Shown: positions 9,828 to 18,984 of the stretch, in pieces
How positions within the stretch are numbered: the stretch's first letter is position 1
How the letters are laid out: the number at the start of each line of letters is the position of its first letter
From: Rhizobium sullae
GTDB lineage: Bacteria > Pseudomonadota > Alphaproteobacteria > Rhizobiales > Rhizobiaceae
Length of the DNA stretch: 64,000 nucleotides
Direction: 5' to 3'
NCBI RefSeq assembly: GCF_025200715.1
Contig: NZ_CP104145.1
Span: 372,001-436,000, forward strand
Notes under the pieces: generated by a model
Databases searched by the model: none
What the model was told of the DNA's origin: nothing
Seen by the model: the letters and a program-made list of their open reading frames with translations, nothing else
Translations under genes and position numbers: made by a program

Positions 9828-10790
9828 TCAAAGGAACTGCTTGAAGAAACGCAAAAGCCGCGGAGCGATGTAACCCGTGTAGCCGCGCGGGTCGTCGATC
9901 GGTTCTTCGCCGAACCAGAAATGGCCGGCGCCGATCACAGGGAAATCCCGGACCATGAAGCCGGCCTGCTTGAGCGCCCCGATGAAAGGTATTGTCTGAA
10001 ACTGCGGGTTCACGGTTTCATCCGCAGTTCCATATGCGATGAACATCGGGATCGTGTTCACCGCATATCGGACATAACTTATCGGGGATGCATCGAAGTA
10101 GCTCTGCCGGTTCGCGAAAGGTGGCGCACCGATCAGGCACTCGGAGCGCCGTTCCTTCGGGTCGGTGATATCGGCAATTTCCTGCTGCCACAGCGCAAAC
10201 AGATCATAGACGCCGTAAATGCCGGCAAAGGTCTTGACGCTTGCATCAGCGCTCGAGAAGTCATTGGCCGGCTGCGCATTCCGGAAATGCGGAGAATCCC
10301 CGCCAAGCGTCGCCAACGCTCCCACATGGGCACCTGCGGACGAACCGAGCATTGCTATTCGGGCAGGGTCGATTCCAAGTTCGTCAGCAGCGCCGCGGAC
10401 AAACTGTATAGCACTGACCACATCACAGACTGCCTCCGGAAACATCTTCGTCTTGTCTGCGACACGATAGTTAAAGCCGAACAATGCGATACCGTTCATG
10501 GCAAGAAACGGTCCCCAGACCTTGGCTGCTCTTGGATCGCAAAGACGCCACCCGCCGCCAGGGGCCGCAACCACGACCGGAAACGGTCCGTCGCCGGCGG
10601 GCAGGTACAGGTCGCCCCGCAACTCTACATTACCATGTCGCGCATAGGGGATTCCTTTGCGGACGACCACTCCTGCGTCTTCCGTTGTTATCGTTGCGGT
10701 ATCCACACCCAATCTCCTTGCCGTGCGCTGTTTCCGATTAGATACAATGGGCTGGCAGCACCCGCAAACATGGCGAGTGCTGTCGGTCAT
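9828..10790 (-). CDS. Alpha/beta hydrolase (BD-FAE/carboxylesterase-like)
   Basis: 320-residue serine hydrolase. A VVAAPGGGW oxyanion-type stretch precedes the nucleophile elbow GSSAG (about residue 160); GTADETV and GAGHFWFG supply the likely catalytic Asp and His regions. The ATG at 10790 overlaps the stop of the MFS gene (ATGA). An internal GTG at 10706 has a stronger AAGGAG site and would drop an unconserved-looking, cysteine-rich 28-residue leader, so either start may be used. Its place beside an aromatic-acid permease and ring dioxygenase suggests ester hydrolysis of the imported or early-pathway compound. Confidence 0.87.
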   Translation of the reverse strand: MTDSTRHVCGCCQPIVSNRKQRTARRLGVDTATITTEDAGVVVRKGIPYARHGNVELRGDLYLPAGDGPFPVVVAAPGGGWRLCDPRAAKVWGPFLAMNGIALFGFNYRVADKTKMFPEAVCDVVSAIQFVRGAADELGIDPARIAMLGSSAGAHVGALATLGGDSPHFRNAQPANDFSSADASVKTFAGIYGVYDLFALWQQEIADITDPKERRSECLIGAPPFANRQSYFDASPISYVRYAVNTIPMFIAYGTADETVNPQFQTIPFIGALKQAGFMVRDFPVIGAGHFWFGEEPIDDPRGYTGYIAPRLLRFFKQFL

Positions 10791-12217
10791 TTGACGGCAG
10801 TCAACTCCGCCGTCGGCACAATCGTCGCCTGGGGATCGGACGATTCATTGACGTGCAGGCTACCAAAGCGCTGCTTGCACAACACGACAAGAAAAATGGA
10901 ACCGATTGTTCCGATGGCCATGGGAATGGCCGCGAAAGCGATCATGTCCTTCGCAGGCAGTTCAAGTGTTAGTATGGCACTGCCGATCATCGGGCCGACG
11001 ATTGAGCCGAGGCGCCCCGCACCGAGACCCCACCCAATGCCGGCCGCCCGAACCCTAGTCGGATAAAAAAGCCCGGCGATGGTCGAACAACCGACCTGCA
11101 GCGCACCCACGGACATCCCTGGTATCAGGACGCACAGGACAATTCCCGCTTGTGGAAGATCATACCAAGAGAACGCAAGCAGGAAGGGGATTGCGATGAC
11201 AAACAGTATCGGCAGCAGCAAGACCCCGACACGCGAAACCAGCAGGGCGATTACGATGCCGCCAAGAATACCGGCGCCAGCAAATATCGCCGAAAACTTA
11301 CCGGCTTCCTGAATGCTGTAGTTGAGGCTTTGCAGCACGAGCGGAAGCCAGCTGATGATCAGGAAAAGCGCCATCCCGGTGGAAAAGAAGGCCAGCCAAA
11401 GCATCAGGGTCATAGGACCCTTTCCGCCGTCGAACAGACGTCCGACAGAGCGGCCATCACTTTTTTCCGTTAGCTGGTTTTCAAGGCGCGGAACCCAGTC
11501 GGGGCTTGCATCGAGCCGCTTGAGCAGCGACTTCAGTTCGCCGTGTTTTTTCGGGTTGTTTGCCAAGTATTTGACCGATTCCGGCATCGTCAGCAATAGC
11601 ACAGCTGCCAGGATGATAGGACCTACGCCTCCAATGATGGCCAGAATGTGCCAGCCGTAGGTCGGCACCAAGACAGCTGTCATCACGCCGGGAGCCATCG
11701 CGCCAAGCGGAACGCAGCTGGCAGCAAGCGCCAATATCCTGTTGCGCGACTTCTTCGGGGCGAATTCCGCGACCATTGCAGCCGCCGTTGGCATCGCGCC
11801 GCCCAGACCGACACCGATCACGAAGCGACAGAGGATCATTTGCGATATCGTCGTCGCCCACAACATCGCGAGCGTCCCGAGACCAAAAGCGAGGCAGCTT
11901 CCGACGATCGTCAGCTTGCGACCGTAACGATCGCCGACCAAACCGAGTAAGGGTCCGGCAAGCGCAAAGCCGACCAGGCTCGAGACAAAAACGGGCCCAA
12001 GCGCGGATTTATCGAACCCGAATTCCTTTACCAGTTCGGGGGCAATAAATGTAATGACGGTCAGATCGTAACCGTCCAAAAAAAACACTAGGCCGCAGAG
12101 GATCCATACAAGGATCATCAGTCCACCCGGTTTGGCCATGTCCAACGGGCCGTCCACATCGCTTGCTCCTGCCACAGTCCTCTCCCTTTTTTCCAGCTGC
12201 GCATCTGACGCCGCCAC
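10787..12217 (-). CDS. MFS transporter, aromatic acid:H+ symporter family
   Basis: 476-residue permease with twelve predicted membrane segments. The DGYDLTVI motif in TM1 and GDRYGRK in the loop after TM2 are hallmarks of the AAHS (PcaK/BenK-like) branch of the major facilitator superfamily. It would import an aromatic acid in symport with protons. It is coupled by a 4-base overlap to the esterase gene downstream and lies after the ring dioxygenase genes on the same strand, so it probably supplies that enzyme's substrate. Confidence 0.92.
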   Translation of the reverse strand: MAASDAQLEKRERTVAGASDVDGPLDMAKPGGLMILVWILCGLVFFLDGYDLTVITFIAPELVKEFGFDKSALGPVFVSSLVGFALAGPLLGLVGDRYGRKLTIVGSCLAFGLGTLAMLWATTISQMILCRFVIGVGLGGAMPTAAAMVAEFAPKKSRNRILALAASCVPLGAMAPGVMTAVLVPTYGWHILAIIGGVGPIILAAVLLLTMPESVKYLANNPKKHGELKSLLKRLDASPDWVPRLENQLTEKSDGRSVGRLFDGGKGPMTLMLWLAFFSTGMALFLIISWLPLVLQSLNYSIQEAGKFSAIFAGAGILGGIVIALLVSRVGVLLLPILFVIAIPFLLAFSWYDLPQAGIVLCVLIPGMSVGALQVGCSTIAGLFYPTRVRAAGIGWGLGAGRLGSIVGPMIGSAILTLELPAKDMIAFAAIPMAIGTIGSIFLVVLCKQRFGSLHVNESSDPQATIVPTAELTAVK

Positions 12218-12387
12218 GGCTCTTCCGTCTCTTTAATATCGGACCCGTAGTAGCGACCTCGACGTTTATGAATGCCATGCCTGCATTACCAAAGGGGCGT
12301 TACCCAACTCACGCGAGTCTGCATCGTTGGTTCCTTGAGGCCATCCCCCTCAAGGCGCGGCCTGCTGCATGTCGGCTTGCATGTATG

Positions 12388-12411
12388 GCCGCCCGGCATG
12401 CTCCGGGCGGC
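12388..12411. terminator. GC-rich hairpin after the dioxygenase beta gene
   Basis: Perfect 9-bp stem GCCGCCCGG / CCGGGCGGC with a 6-base loop, 6 bases beyond the stop of the dioxygenase beta gene. The T-rich tail (TTTCTTTT) is on the plus side, so it is a better terminator for plus-strand transcripts. On the minus strand it may attenuate or stabilise the dioxygenase message. Confidence 0.6.
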
Positions 12412-12417
12412 TTTCTT

Positions 12418-12918
12418 TTAGAGATAGATTTGAAGGATCGTGTCGTGGAGTCCGTCGCAATCGATGAGGTCCACGCGCTGTCTGCGGATTTTGAAGCCCT
12501 CGTCCGTACTGACAAGGTGATGTGTGAAGCCACCTACATATGTCTTCAGCACATCGCGACGGAATTGGGTGACATGAAAGCGGGAGTGTACGACAATGTC
12601 GCCATTGCTATCGGGCTCGCCCAAGCGGACATTTCCGACGACATGGCTGCTGCGCGTGATCGGCTGCTGCCCTGCGGTTCCGAATGCCAGCAGACGCTCG
12701 CAGCGGGCAACCATCGTCGGCAGGTCGTCATACATGAATGACAGCTGCATCTCGGGGTCGGAGTCGTGCGGCGTCGCGGGGATCCAGTAAGTCCCGTCGT
12801 CTGTGAAGAGGCTCAGCCAAGATTCATAGTCACGAGCATCGATGAACTCGGCCTGCTGGAAGATGAAATCTTCCGCCTCGGCCCGGGTGACGGTTACGTC
12901 TTTGGGTCTATTCAACAT
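12418..12918 (-). CDS. Aromatic-ring-hydroxylating dioxygenase, beta subunit
   Basis: 166-residue small subunit with the NTF2-like cone fold of ring-hydroxylating dioxygenases (AEDFIFQQAEFIDARDYESW at the start, and a central RSSHVVGNV strand). It has no catalytic metal and builds the alpha3beta3 hexamer. It lies 10 bases after the alpha gene, so the two are co-transcribed. A hairpin follows the stop codon. No ferredoxin or reductase gene is near, so electrons must come from proteins encoded elsewhere. Confidence 0.92.
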   Translation of the reverse strand: MLNRPKDVTVTRAEAEDFIFQQAEFIDARDYESWLSLFTDDGTYWIPATPHDSDPEMQLSFMYDDLPTMVARCERLLAFGTAGQQPITRSSHVVGNVRLGEPDSNGDIVVHSRFHVTQFRRDVLKTYVGGFTHHLVSTDEGFKIRRQRVDLIDCDGLHDTILQIYL

Positions 12919-12928
12919 AAATTCTTCC

Positions 12929-14278
12929 TCAAATTTCGCGACGGGTCGTTTCGGCGGTCATATATTCGCGCCATGCCTTGTACATGTTGCGCATGCAGAC
13001 CTCGGAATTGCCGGTGGCGCCCTTGAAGCTGCCCTCTCCGACCTGGACGTCGCGATTGGCCTCGCGATGCAGACTGATCCATTCCGACTGTGGCCCCTTG
13101 AGACCCTGATGAACGCGGAAATAGGCTTCGAAATCGTCCGCCGCGACGACATTCGACGGGGAGTTGGCGAGGTTGCCGCCGGTGATCGCGCGACGCGTGA
13201 AGCTGTCCGGAGCGCCCTTGAAGCGGAACACCCAAATCTCCAGTGCGGTCTTATCGACGGAAATCGGACGCAGGACGCGCATCTGCTGAAGCGACTGCTG
13301 CATCACCAACGTCGGGAACATCATCACATTATGGAAATTCTGCTTCAGCACCGCGGCCGCCTTGTCGGCGCCGTGCCGGGCGATCAGGGCGGCCTTGTAG
13401 TGTTCCCCGTCTTCGCCCGTCAGTTCGGGCGCGAATGCCGCCATATCGAAATGTCCGTGCGGATGGGCGACGAGATCGATCTTCGCCATCTGGTCCGGCT
13501 CGCCGGCAAGCATCGCCGCCACGTCGAGGCCGCCCGGACGGGCGCGGCCCTTGAACTTCTCTAGCGTGCGCTGGGCGGCCCGCGCCATCTGGTGATGCAC
13601 GAACGAGGTGTGCATGCCGTCGCTCATGTTGTCGAGGAAGATCTTCCAGTTGCTGTTCTGGACGGTGCGGTAGCAATTGCCGATGACCTCCAATTCGCCG
13701 CTCGGCGAGCGGTCGATGAGGTTGTCGAGACCACGCAGCCCTTCGCCGGCCCATGTCTTGAAATCCAGACCTTCCGGGGAAAGCGATGCGAAGACGAACC
13801 CGTGGTGATTATGCACGCGCGGCAACTGGCGCATCCCGTTCTTCGGATCCTTCACATTGAATTCGGTTCCGTCGTAGCCGGATTGCACCGGAACGGAAAT
13901 GAGCGAGCCGTCGCCGTCGAAGCGCCAGCCGTGATACATGCACATGAAGTGCTTCGCGGTGCCGTTTCGGTCGGGACAGACGAGCGCGCCCTTGTGCGGG
14001 CAGCGGTTTTCGAGGACATAGATCTCGCCATTCTTGTGGCGCGTCATGACCACCGGCTGACGTCCGACCTGGGTCGAGAAATAGTCGCCGGGGTTGGGAA
14101 CTTGGCTTTCATGTCCGACATAGATCCAGGACTTGCCGAAGATCTGGTCCATTTCCTGCTCGAACACATCCTGATCGGCGAAAACGCGCCGGTGAATGCG
14201 CTCCTTCTCGACCAGATCGCCGACATCAAGATCGTATTGTGAATCGTAGCTTCTCGGTGTTGAGACCTTTGTGTCCAT
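12929..14278 (-). CDS. Aromatic-ring-hydroxylating dioxygenase, alpha subunit
   Basis: 449-residue catalytic subunit that inserts O2 into an aromatic ring to give a cis-dihydrodiol or catechol precursor. The Rieske 2Fe-2S site is visible as CPHKGALVC...CMYHGW (about residues 90-115). The mononuclear iron site follows near residue 215-225 (DNMSDGMHTSFVHH), with the third carboxylate ligand farther on. The start at 14278 has GGAGGAG seven bases upstream; the open frame extends further but without a ribosome site. Regulated probably by the divergent TetR gene at 14832. The substrate is not deducible. Confidence 0.93.
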   Translation of the reverse strand: MDTKVSTPRSYDSQYDLDVGDLVEKERIHRRVFADQDVFEQEMDQIFGKSWIYVGHESQVPNPGDYFSTQVGRQPVVMTRHKNGEIYVLENRCPHKGALVCPDRNGTAKHFMCMYHGWRFDGDGSLISVPVQSGYDGTEFNVKDPKNGMRQLPRVHNHHGFVFASLSPEGLDFKTWAGEGLRGLDNLIDRSPSGELEVIGNCYRTVQNSNWKIFLDNMSDGMHTSFVHHQMARAAQRTLEKFKGRARPGGLDVAAMLAGEPDQMAKIDLVAHPHGHFDMAAFAPELTGEDGEHYKAALIARHGADKAAAVLKQNFHNVMMFPTLVMQQSLQQMRVLRPISVDKTALEIWVFRFKGAPDSFTRRAITGGNLANSPSNVVAADDFEAYFRVHQGLKGPQSEWISLHREANRDVQVGEGSFKGATGNSEVCMRNMYKAWREYMTAETTRREI

Positions 14279-14733
14279 AATTTCACTCCTCCAGGGATGA
14301 TTTGTTTTGTGAGCGCCGGATGTGGCGCTCGGCTGCAATTCGAGCCGCGTCGGCTGCGCAGACAGCCGGCAGCGGCCAACGCGAAACTCCGTCTGTTTCG
14401 CGGAGGCCTTTTCGAGATTCTAGCGGAAATCGCCCGTCATCGCCGACCGTTGACGCGGGCGCGTCCCGGCACAAACATTCAGCTCGTCGACGGCTTAGCG
14501 GAAGCCGTGAACGGCTCGAGATCCACGGTGACGATCATGAAGGCATGCCCGCTACGACAGTCGAGCGACGCCATTGATGCTGGCACGGCCGCGGGTCCGG
14601 CATGATGAAAATTCGGCATTATGATTTTCTCCTCCAAGGCGCACTCCCGCTGCGCCAACGTTCAGCTTGGACTTGTATCGGCTGCCTTCCCGCCCGAAGG
14701 AGCCGGCAGTTTTCCGCCGTGCACAAACAACAT
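14279..14733. other. Long divergent intergenic region, no gene seen
   Basis: Spacer of about 550 bases in total between the dioxygenase operon and a TetR gene. I see no convincing coding sequence in any frame. It must hold the dioxygenase promoter; the TetR-proximal end becomes AT-rich and carries the palindrome listed separately. Confidence 0.5.
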
Positions 14734-14749
14734 TCATACGTTTGTATGA
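14734..14749. promoter_or_regulatory. Palindrome upstream of tetR (candidate operator)
   Basis: Perfect inverted repeat TCATAC-GTTT-GTATGA in an AT-rich patch about 82 bases before the TetR start, with the TATA-like stretch TGTGTATATGCTGG just beyond it. Typical of a TetR autoregulatory site; control of the divergent dioxygenase operon is inferred. Confidence 0.55.
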
Positions 14750-14831
14750 TTTGTGTATATGCTGGTATAGTTTCTTGTCAACCGGATTCAGCGAAGGTAG
14801 ACCTTTTTTGTCAAAAAGGACCGAGCGCATT

Positions 14832-15485
14832 ATGAATCGCCGAAAGATCCAGAAACCCAATGCCAAGCAAGAAATATTGGACGTCTCCATTCGTCTTTTT
14901 GCGGAACGCGGCCTCGATGCGGTTTCCATACGCGACATCACCGGTGCGGCAGGCGTCAATCTCGGCGCTGTCACCTATCATTTCGGCTCCAAGGAACAGC
15001 TCATCCACGAGATTTTCGAGATGCTGTTGGGTCCGCTTCAGGAAAAGCGCATGGAGCTTCTCGATCGGGTGGAAGAGCAGACCGGAGACGGCCCCTTGGA
15101 TGTGGAGCTGGTTCTGCGGGCGATGATCGAGCCGGCGATCACCAACTCCATCGGTAAGAAGGGCATCGTAACCTATCTTCCCCGTCTGATGTTTCAGGCC
15201 TATTCGGTCGAACGACCGTTTCTGGACAACAAGCTTTCCGAACAAAGCGACGCAGTCGCAAGGCGCTTCATCGACGCCATCGCGCGCGCCATGCCGGATA
15301 TGCCATATGAGCAGGTGTGCTGGCGCTACTACATGGTCTTGGGCGGACTTCTGCAACTGACCTCCGATGCGCTGGGCGCAAACCGCCTGTGGCGTCTGTC
15401 GGGCGGACTCTGCAAGACCGATGATCCGACAGGAATGATCGAGGAACTCGTCGCATTTTCCATGCGAGGCCTGGTTGGCCGGTAG
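14832..15485 (+). CDS. TetR-family transcriptional regulator
   Basis: 217 residues. The DNA-binding domain includes a helix-turn-helix at about residues 25-55 (SIRDITGAAGVNLGAVTYHF), and the GSKEQLIHEIF helix follows as usual for the family. The frame is open from 14667, but the ATG at 14832 has AAGGA upstream and gives the normal length. It is divergent from the dioxygenase alpha gene and is the best candidate for its regulator, responding to the aromatic substrate or an intermediate (inference). Confidence 0.88.
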   Translation: MNRRKIQKPNAKQEILDVSIRLFAERGLDAVSIRDITGAAGVNLGAVTYHFGSKEQLIHEIFEMLLGPLQEKRMELLDRVEEQTGDGPLDVELVLRAMIEPAITNSIGKKGIVTYLPRLMFQAYSVERPFLDNKLSEQSDAVARRFIDAIARAMPDMPYEQVCWRYYMVLGGLLQLTSDALGANRLWRLSGGLCKTDDPTGMIEELVAFSMRGLVGR

Positions 15486-15871
15486 AGTCGCCTCGAGTTT
15501 TTCAGTGACACGGCCGGGGATGACTACAACATCCTATGCGACCTCCATTGGCCTGCGTCATGTCGAGGCTTTATCGGTGTGCCCTGAGCATCGCCCGGCA
15601 CAAAGTCACCAAGATTCAGCTGGAATTCTGATCCCCCCGCCCGACAGCGGGCGAGGGCGTGATGGGTCAAACCACCGGCGCGACACTGCCATTTCCTCAC
15701 ATCACGGTCGGATTTCCAACACCATCCTTCGTCGCCGCAATCATGGAACTGCCGCTGAACATTGCGAACCGTGCGTTGCAGCTTCCGCTGTCCGGCCTTA
15801 AATCGCTTTTTGGCACGCCACCTGATGGTTACTCCGACACTTTTCCGCCGCTTGGTGCGTACAAGGCGACG
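15486..15871. other. Convergent intergenic region, no gene seen
   Basis: Lies between the converging TetR and outer-membrane protein genes. Several short frames are open but none looks like a protein. A 6-bp hairpin (CGCCCG-ACAG-CGGGCG) at 15638-15653 without a T tract is the only structure noted. Confidence 0.4.
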
Positions 15872-16819
15872 TTACCTATCCGCTTCGCTCGGCGGTTTCG
15901 GCATCCATAGCGGGACCGCCAGGCTGACCCAAAAGGAATTCGATTTGGTGGTATTCCGGGCAATGGGGGTTGTTCTGAAGTTGAAGTTCAAGATAGGCCC
16001 GCCGAAATCGTAGGAGATGGACGGACCGATGGACAACAAACGCGTCTTGCCATTCACTGCACCGTCGCCGCTATCCGACTGGAACTGGTCGTAGAAGCCG
16101 CCGACGACACCAGCCCTCCAGTTGCCGGACTGCCATCCCGAACGAAAGTCCACGTTAATCGCATTTCCGGTCCTGTAGTGCGTGGTGTCATTTGTTTCGT
16201 TGAAGATCCCACGAGCGAGGGCCGCGAAATAGAATCCATCTTTCCCGGCGTGGGTGAAACCGAAAGTCGGTTGGTGGGACGCGTAACCCACCGCGGGGCT
16301 GAAAGCGTCCGTGGCGCTATAATTTCCCAGCTTACTGGCGTAATCATATCCGAATGTTATCGAGTTATATTCATCAAAGTCGTATTTCCCAATGATTGGC
16401 CCGAAGAAGATATTGCCGAATCCCGTTTTACTCCCGTCTGCCGCAGTAAAGCCCCCAAATTTCACGGTCGTGTCGCCATGCACAACGGGGACAATAATCT
16501 GACTGTAAAGATGGAGATCGCCGATAGATCCCCAGGAAAACAGAAAGCGCGACGTACTGGTGGTGACATTCAGGTCCAGATCGCTGCCTGGAATTGTTTT
16601 TCCGTCGTCGCCAACCAGGGCATAGCTGTTCGAATACGATAGGTTCTCTTGCATGAAGAGCCCGGGTATATACGGAAGCACGCCGATGAAATCGCCGCTC
16701 GAACCCGGTTGATACGGCAGCGCGCCACTCTCCGCTGCATAGGCAGACGTTGCGACGGTATTCGCCGCGAAAGAACAAGAAATGGCCAGAATGCTAGCAA
16801 GAACTCTCAACTTCATCAT
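15872..16819 (-). CDS. Outer-membrane transporter, MetA-pathway-of-phenol-degradation family
   Basis: 315 residues with a classical signal peptide (cleavage probably after SAYA, about residue 28). The mature part alternates short aromatic/glycine strands typical of a beta-barrel and ends in a hydrophobic strand (FWVSLAVPLWM), fitting the Phenol_MetA_deg family of porins found beside aromatic catabolism genes. Likely role: passage of hydrophobic aromatics across the outer membrane. A GGGGGGA ribosome site precedes the paired ATGs at 16819/16816; the ATG at 16843 is less likely. Gene context supports the function. Confidence 0.82.
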   Translation of the reverse strand: MMKLRVLASILAISCSFAANTVATSAYAAESGALPYQPGSSGDFIGVLPYIPGLFMQENLSYSNSYALVGDDGKTIPGSDLDLNVTTSTSRFLFSWGSIGDLHLYSQIIVPVVHGDTTVKFGGFTAADGSKTGFGNIFFGPIIGKYDFDEYNSITFGYDYASKLGNYSATDAFSPAVGYASHQPTFGFTHAGKDGFYFAALARGIFNETNDTTHYRTGNAINVDFRSGWQSGNWRAGVVGGFYDQFQSDSGDGAVNGKTRLLSIGPSISYDFGGPILNFNFRTTPIARNTTKSNSFWVSLAVPLWMPKPPSEADR

Positions 16820-17167
16820 GTATTCCCCCCAAGTGGCGTTCATTCTCTATTTCGTCTGTGTGGTGGCCTTTCCTTCTCCGAAGTTTCCGCGACGGAGAAG
16901 TTACGGCTCAAGCCGCGCTGGATCGCTCTTGCGATGCTCCAGCAGAAATTGATCGGATAGTTTGCTCTGCCCCGAAGACTTCCTCGCCCTTGCGTGTCGT
17001 CCGCATGCCTCCCCGCCGCATGGACGAAAACGGCTCCCGGTTCATGGATTCGGGAAGACGTCTAGCCGGCTATAAAAGTTCATGCGTATGGTCTTGAAAC
17101 GTGGGACGCTGGATCGAACCATTCCAGGCGCCATGTCCCCGCTGTAAGCATTGAACGATCGCTGTCC
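16820..17167. other. Intergenic region with outer-membrane protein promoter
   Basis: 348 bases between the alcohol dehydrogenase stop and the outer-membrane protein start, all read on the minus strand. No gene or clear hairpin seen. It presumably contains the promoter of the outer-membrane protein gene. Confidence 0.4.
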
Positions 17168-18262
17168 TCACATGTTCAGGATCGGCTTGATGACCTTACC
17201 AGTGCGATATTGCTCGAAAGCGTCGGCGATCTGATCGAAGCGGAATTCGGTGAGCAGCTTTTCAAACGGAAACAGTCCCTTGCGCCAGTAGTCTATGAGC
17301 AGCGGGATTCCGACCTTAGGATTGCTGAAGCCACCGATGATGCCCTGGAGCTTGCGCCCGCCCGTCATCAATTCCTGCATGTTCGGCACCCAGGGCGCAC
17401 TTGGAAAAATTACGAAGCCGGCCGTACCCTCAACGGCAAGGCATGCCGTCGCCGCATCGAATACCGCCGGTGGCGAGGCTGTAATGAAACTGAAATGGAA
17501 GCCGTGCGGCTCAAGCCGTTTTAGGGCATCACCGGCGCGGCCGTCCGAGAGCACGATGTCGGTCGCGCCGACTTCCCGCGCCAGTTCGAGCCGTTCCTTG
17601 TTGACATCGACCGCGGCGATCCTCGACGCTCCGGCGATCTTCGCGGCCATCACCGCCGAAAGACCCACGGCGCCGGTGCCGAAAATCGCGATGGATTGGC
17701 CGGGCCGAACGGCAAGCGCCTCCAACACCGAGCCTGCGCCGGTGGCCATGCCGCAGCCCAGCGGGCCGCACAGATGCAGTGGTACGTCCTTCGGCACCTT
17801 GACAGCCGTCCGTTCGGAGGCGACGACATGTGTCGCAAACGAAGATTGCCCGAAAAACACCCCCGACACGGGTGTCCCGCCTTGGCTAATCGGAGACGAG
17901 CCGTCGGCGCGGCAGCCGCACCAGCAGAGCTCGACCATATGATCGCAATAGACCGTGCGGCCCGTGTGACAGCTTGCGCAGTGGCCGCAGGAATTCCCAC
18001 TGAGAATGACGTGATCTCCGACCTTCAGCCCATGCACGCCGGGGCCGACGGCTTCGACAATGCCGGCGCCCTCGTGGCCGAGCACCATTGGCTTGGTGGC
18101 GAAACGAGCGCCGAAGGGACCGTGAAACATCAGATCTGAATGACAGATGCCCGTCGCGACCACCTTCACCTTCACCTCGTCGACCAAATGTTCGCCGAGC
18201 TCCACCGTTTCAAGCTGCGGGGCAGATTCATTTTCTCGCGAAATCGCGGCCGTTATCTGCAC
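17168..18262 (-). CDS. Zinc-dependent alcohol dehydrogenase (aryl-alcohol type)
   Basis: 364-residue medium-chain dehydrogenase oxidising an alcohol to an aldehyde with NAD(P). Catalytic zinc ligands are visible in GICHSD (about residue 39) and GHEGAG (about 64). The structural zinc site is CGHCASCHTGRTVYC (about 92-106). The Rossmann nucleotide loop FGTGAVG lies near 195. The sequence resembles the benzyl-alcohol/class III group. It stands in the minus-strand series downstream of the monooxygenase genes, suggesting oxidation of an aryl-alcohol intermediate. Confidence 0.91.
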   Translation of the reverse strand: MQITAAISRENESAPQLETVELGEHLVDEVKVKVVATGICHSDLMFHGPFGARFATKPMVLGHEGAGIVEAVGPGVHGLKVGDHVILSGNSCGHCASCHTGRTVYCDHMVELCWCGCRADGSSPISQGGTPVSGVFFGQSSFATHVVASERTAVKVPKDVPLHLCGPLGCGMATGAGSVLEALAVRPGQSIAIFGTGAVGLSAVMAAKIAGASRIAAVDVNKERLELAREVGATDIVLSDGRAGDALKRLEPHGFHFSFITASPPAVFDAATACLAVEGTAGFVIFPSAPWVPNMQELMTGGRKLQGIIGGFSNPKVGIPLLIDYWRKGLFPFEKLLTEFRFDQIADAFEQYRTGKVIKPILNM

Positions 18263-18440
18263 GAATTACCTCCCATTGCGCTGAACCGGCAAAGTCGGTC
18301 GGCGCTCCTCCTCATTTCATGAAACTTCCCACTGCCGCCTCGCCGGCGCCAAAAGCCGGCCATTGTTCAAATCCACCCTGTTTGCCGCCTTTCAGCGGCC
18401 TGCAGACGGTGCGAAGCCCGTCCTAGGGGGGGCCGAAAAG

Positions 18441-18974
18441 TCAGGCGGGGGCCTGCAAGAGCTGCGCGGGGATGACGAAGCCACCGGCAAAATATCCCAG
18501 CGCCTTGTCGTCCTGCGATCGAGAAACGGCACGCACCTGACCGATAAAGATGCGGTGAGAGCCGCTGTCCAATTCCTCGACGACCTCGCAATCGAAGCTG
18601 GCGGAGCTGTTCTGTAGGATCGGAGCACCGGTTTTCAGCATGGTCCATTCGCCCACCGAAAAGCGATCCTGAAGATCAGCCGGTGCGCTCGCGAATGTGC
18701 TGGCAAGTTCGACATTTTCCGGACCTAGCAGATTTACCGAAAATGCGCCGCTCTCGCTCACCGCGGAACAGGTGCTCCCCTTTCTATTGAGACAGACCAG
18801 CAGCGTAGGCGGGTCCGCGGAAACGGAACATACGGCCGTCGCCGTCATGCCATACGGACGGTTGTCGCTGTGGGTGCAGATAAGCGCGACGCCCCCGATG
18901 AGCTTACGCATGGCCATCCGGAAATCGTCCCGGCTGCATTCTGCAAAGTCCTGTTGTCCGGCACTATGGTCCAT
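18441..18974 (-). CDS. Flavin reductase component of two-component monooxygenase
   Basis: 177 residues of the HpaC/flavin reductase FMN-binding barrel family. Core signatures are GGVALICTHSDNRPYGMTATAVCSV near the start, PPTLLVCLNR, and FSVNLL. It reduces FMN or FAD with NAD(P)H and hands it to a partner oxygenase. It lies 10 bases downstream of the acyl-CoA-dehydrogenase-like monooxygenase gene, so the two form a classic two-component pair. Confidence 0.9.
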   Translation of the reverse strand: MDHSAGQQDFAECSRDDFRMAMRKLIGGVALICTHSDNRPYGMTATAVCSVSADPPTLLVCLNRKGSTCSAVSESGAFSVNLLGPENVELASTFASAPADLQDRFSVGEWTMLKTGAPILQNSSASFDCEVVEELDSGSHRIFIGQVRAVSRSQDDKALGYFAGGFVIPAQLLQAPA

Positions 18975-18984
18975 CGCTTCCTCC

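Noticed and set aside
9405..11066. Long plus-strand open frame of about 550 codons
   Set aside because: Antisense to the 2Fe-2S subunit, esterase and MFS genes, which have clear families; its translation is arginine- and cysteine-rich with no recognisable domain.
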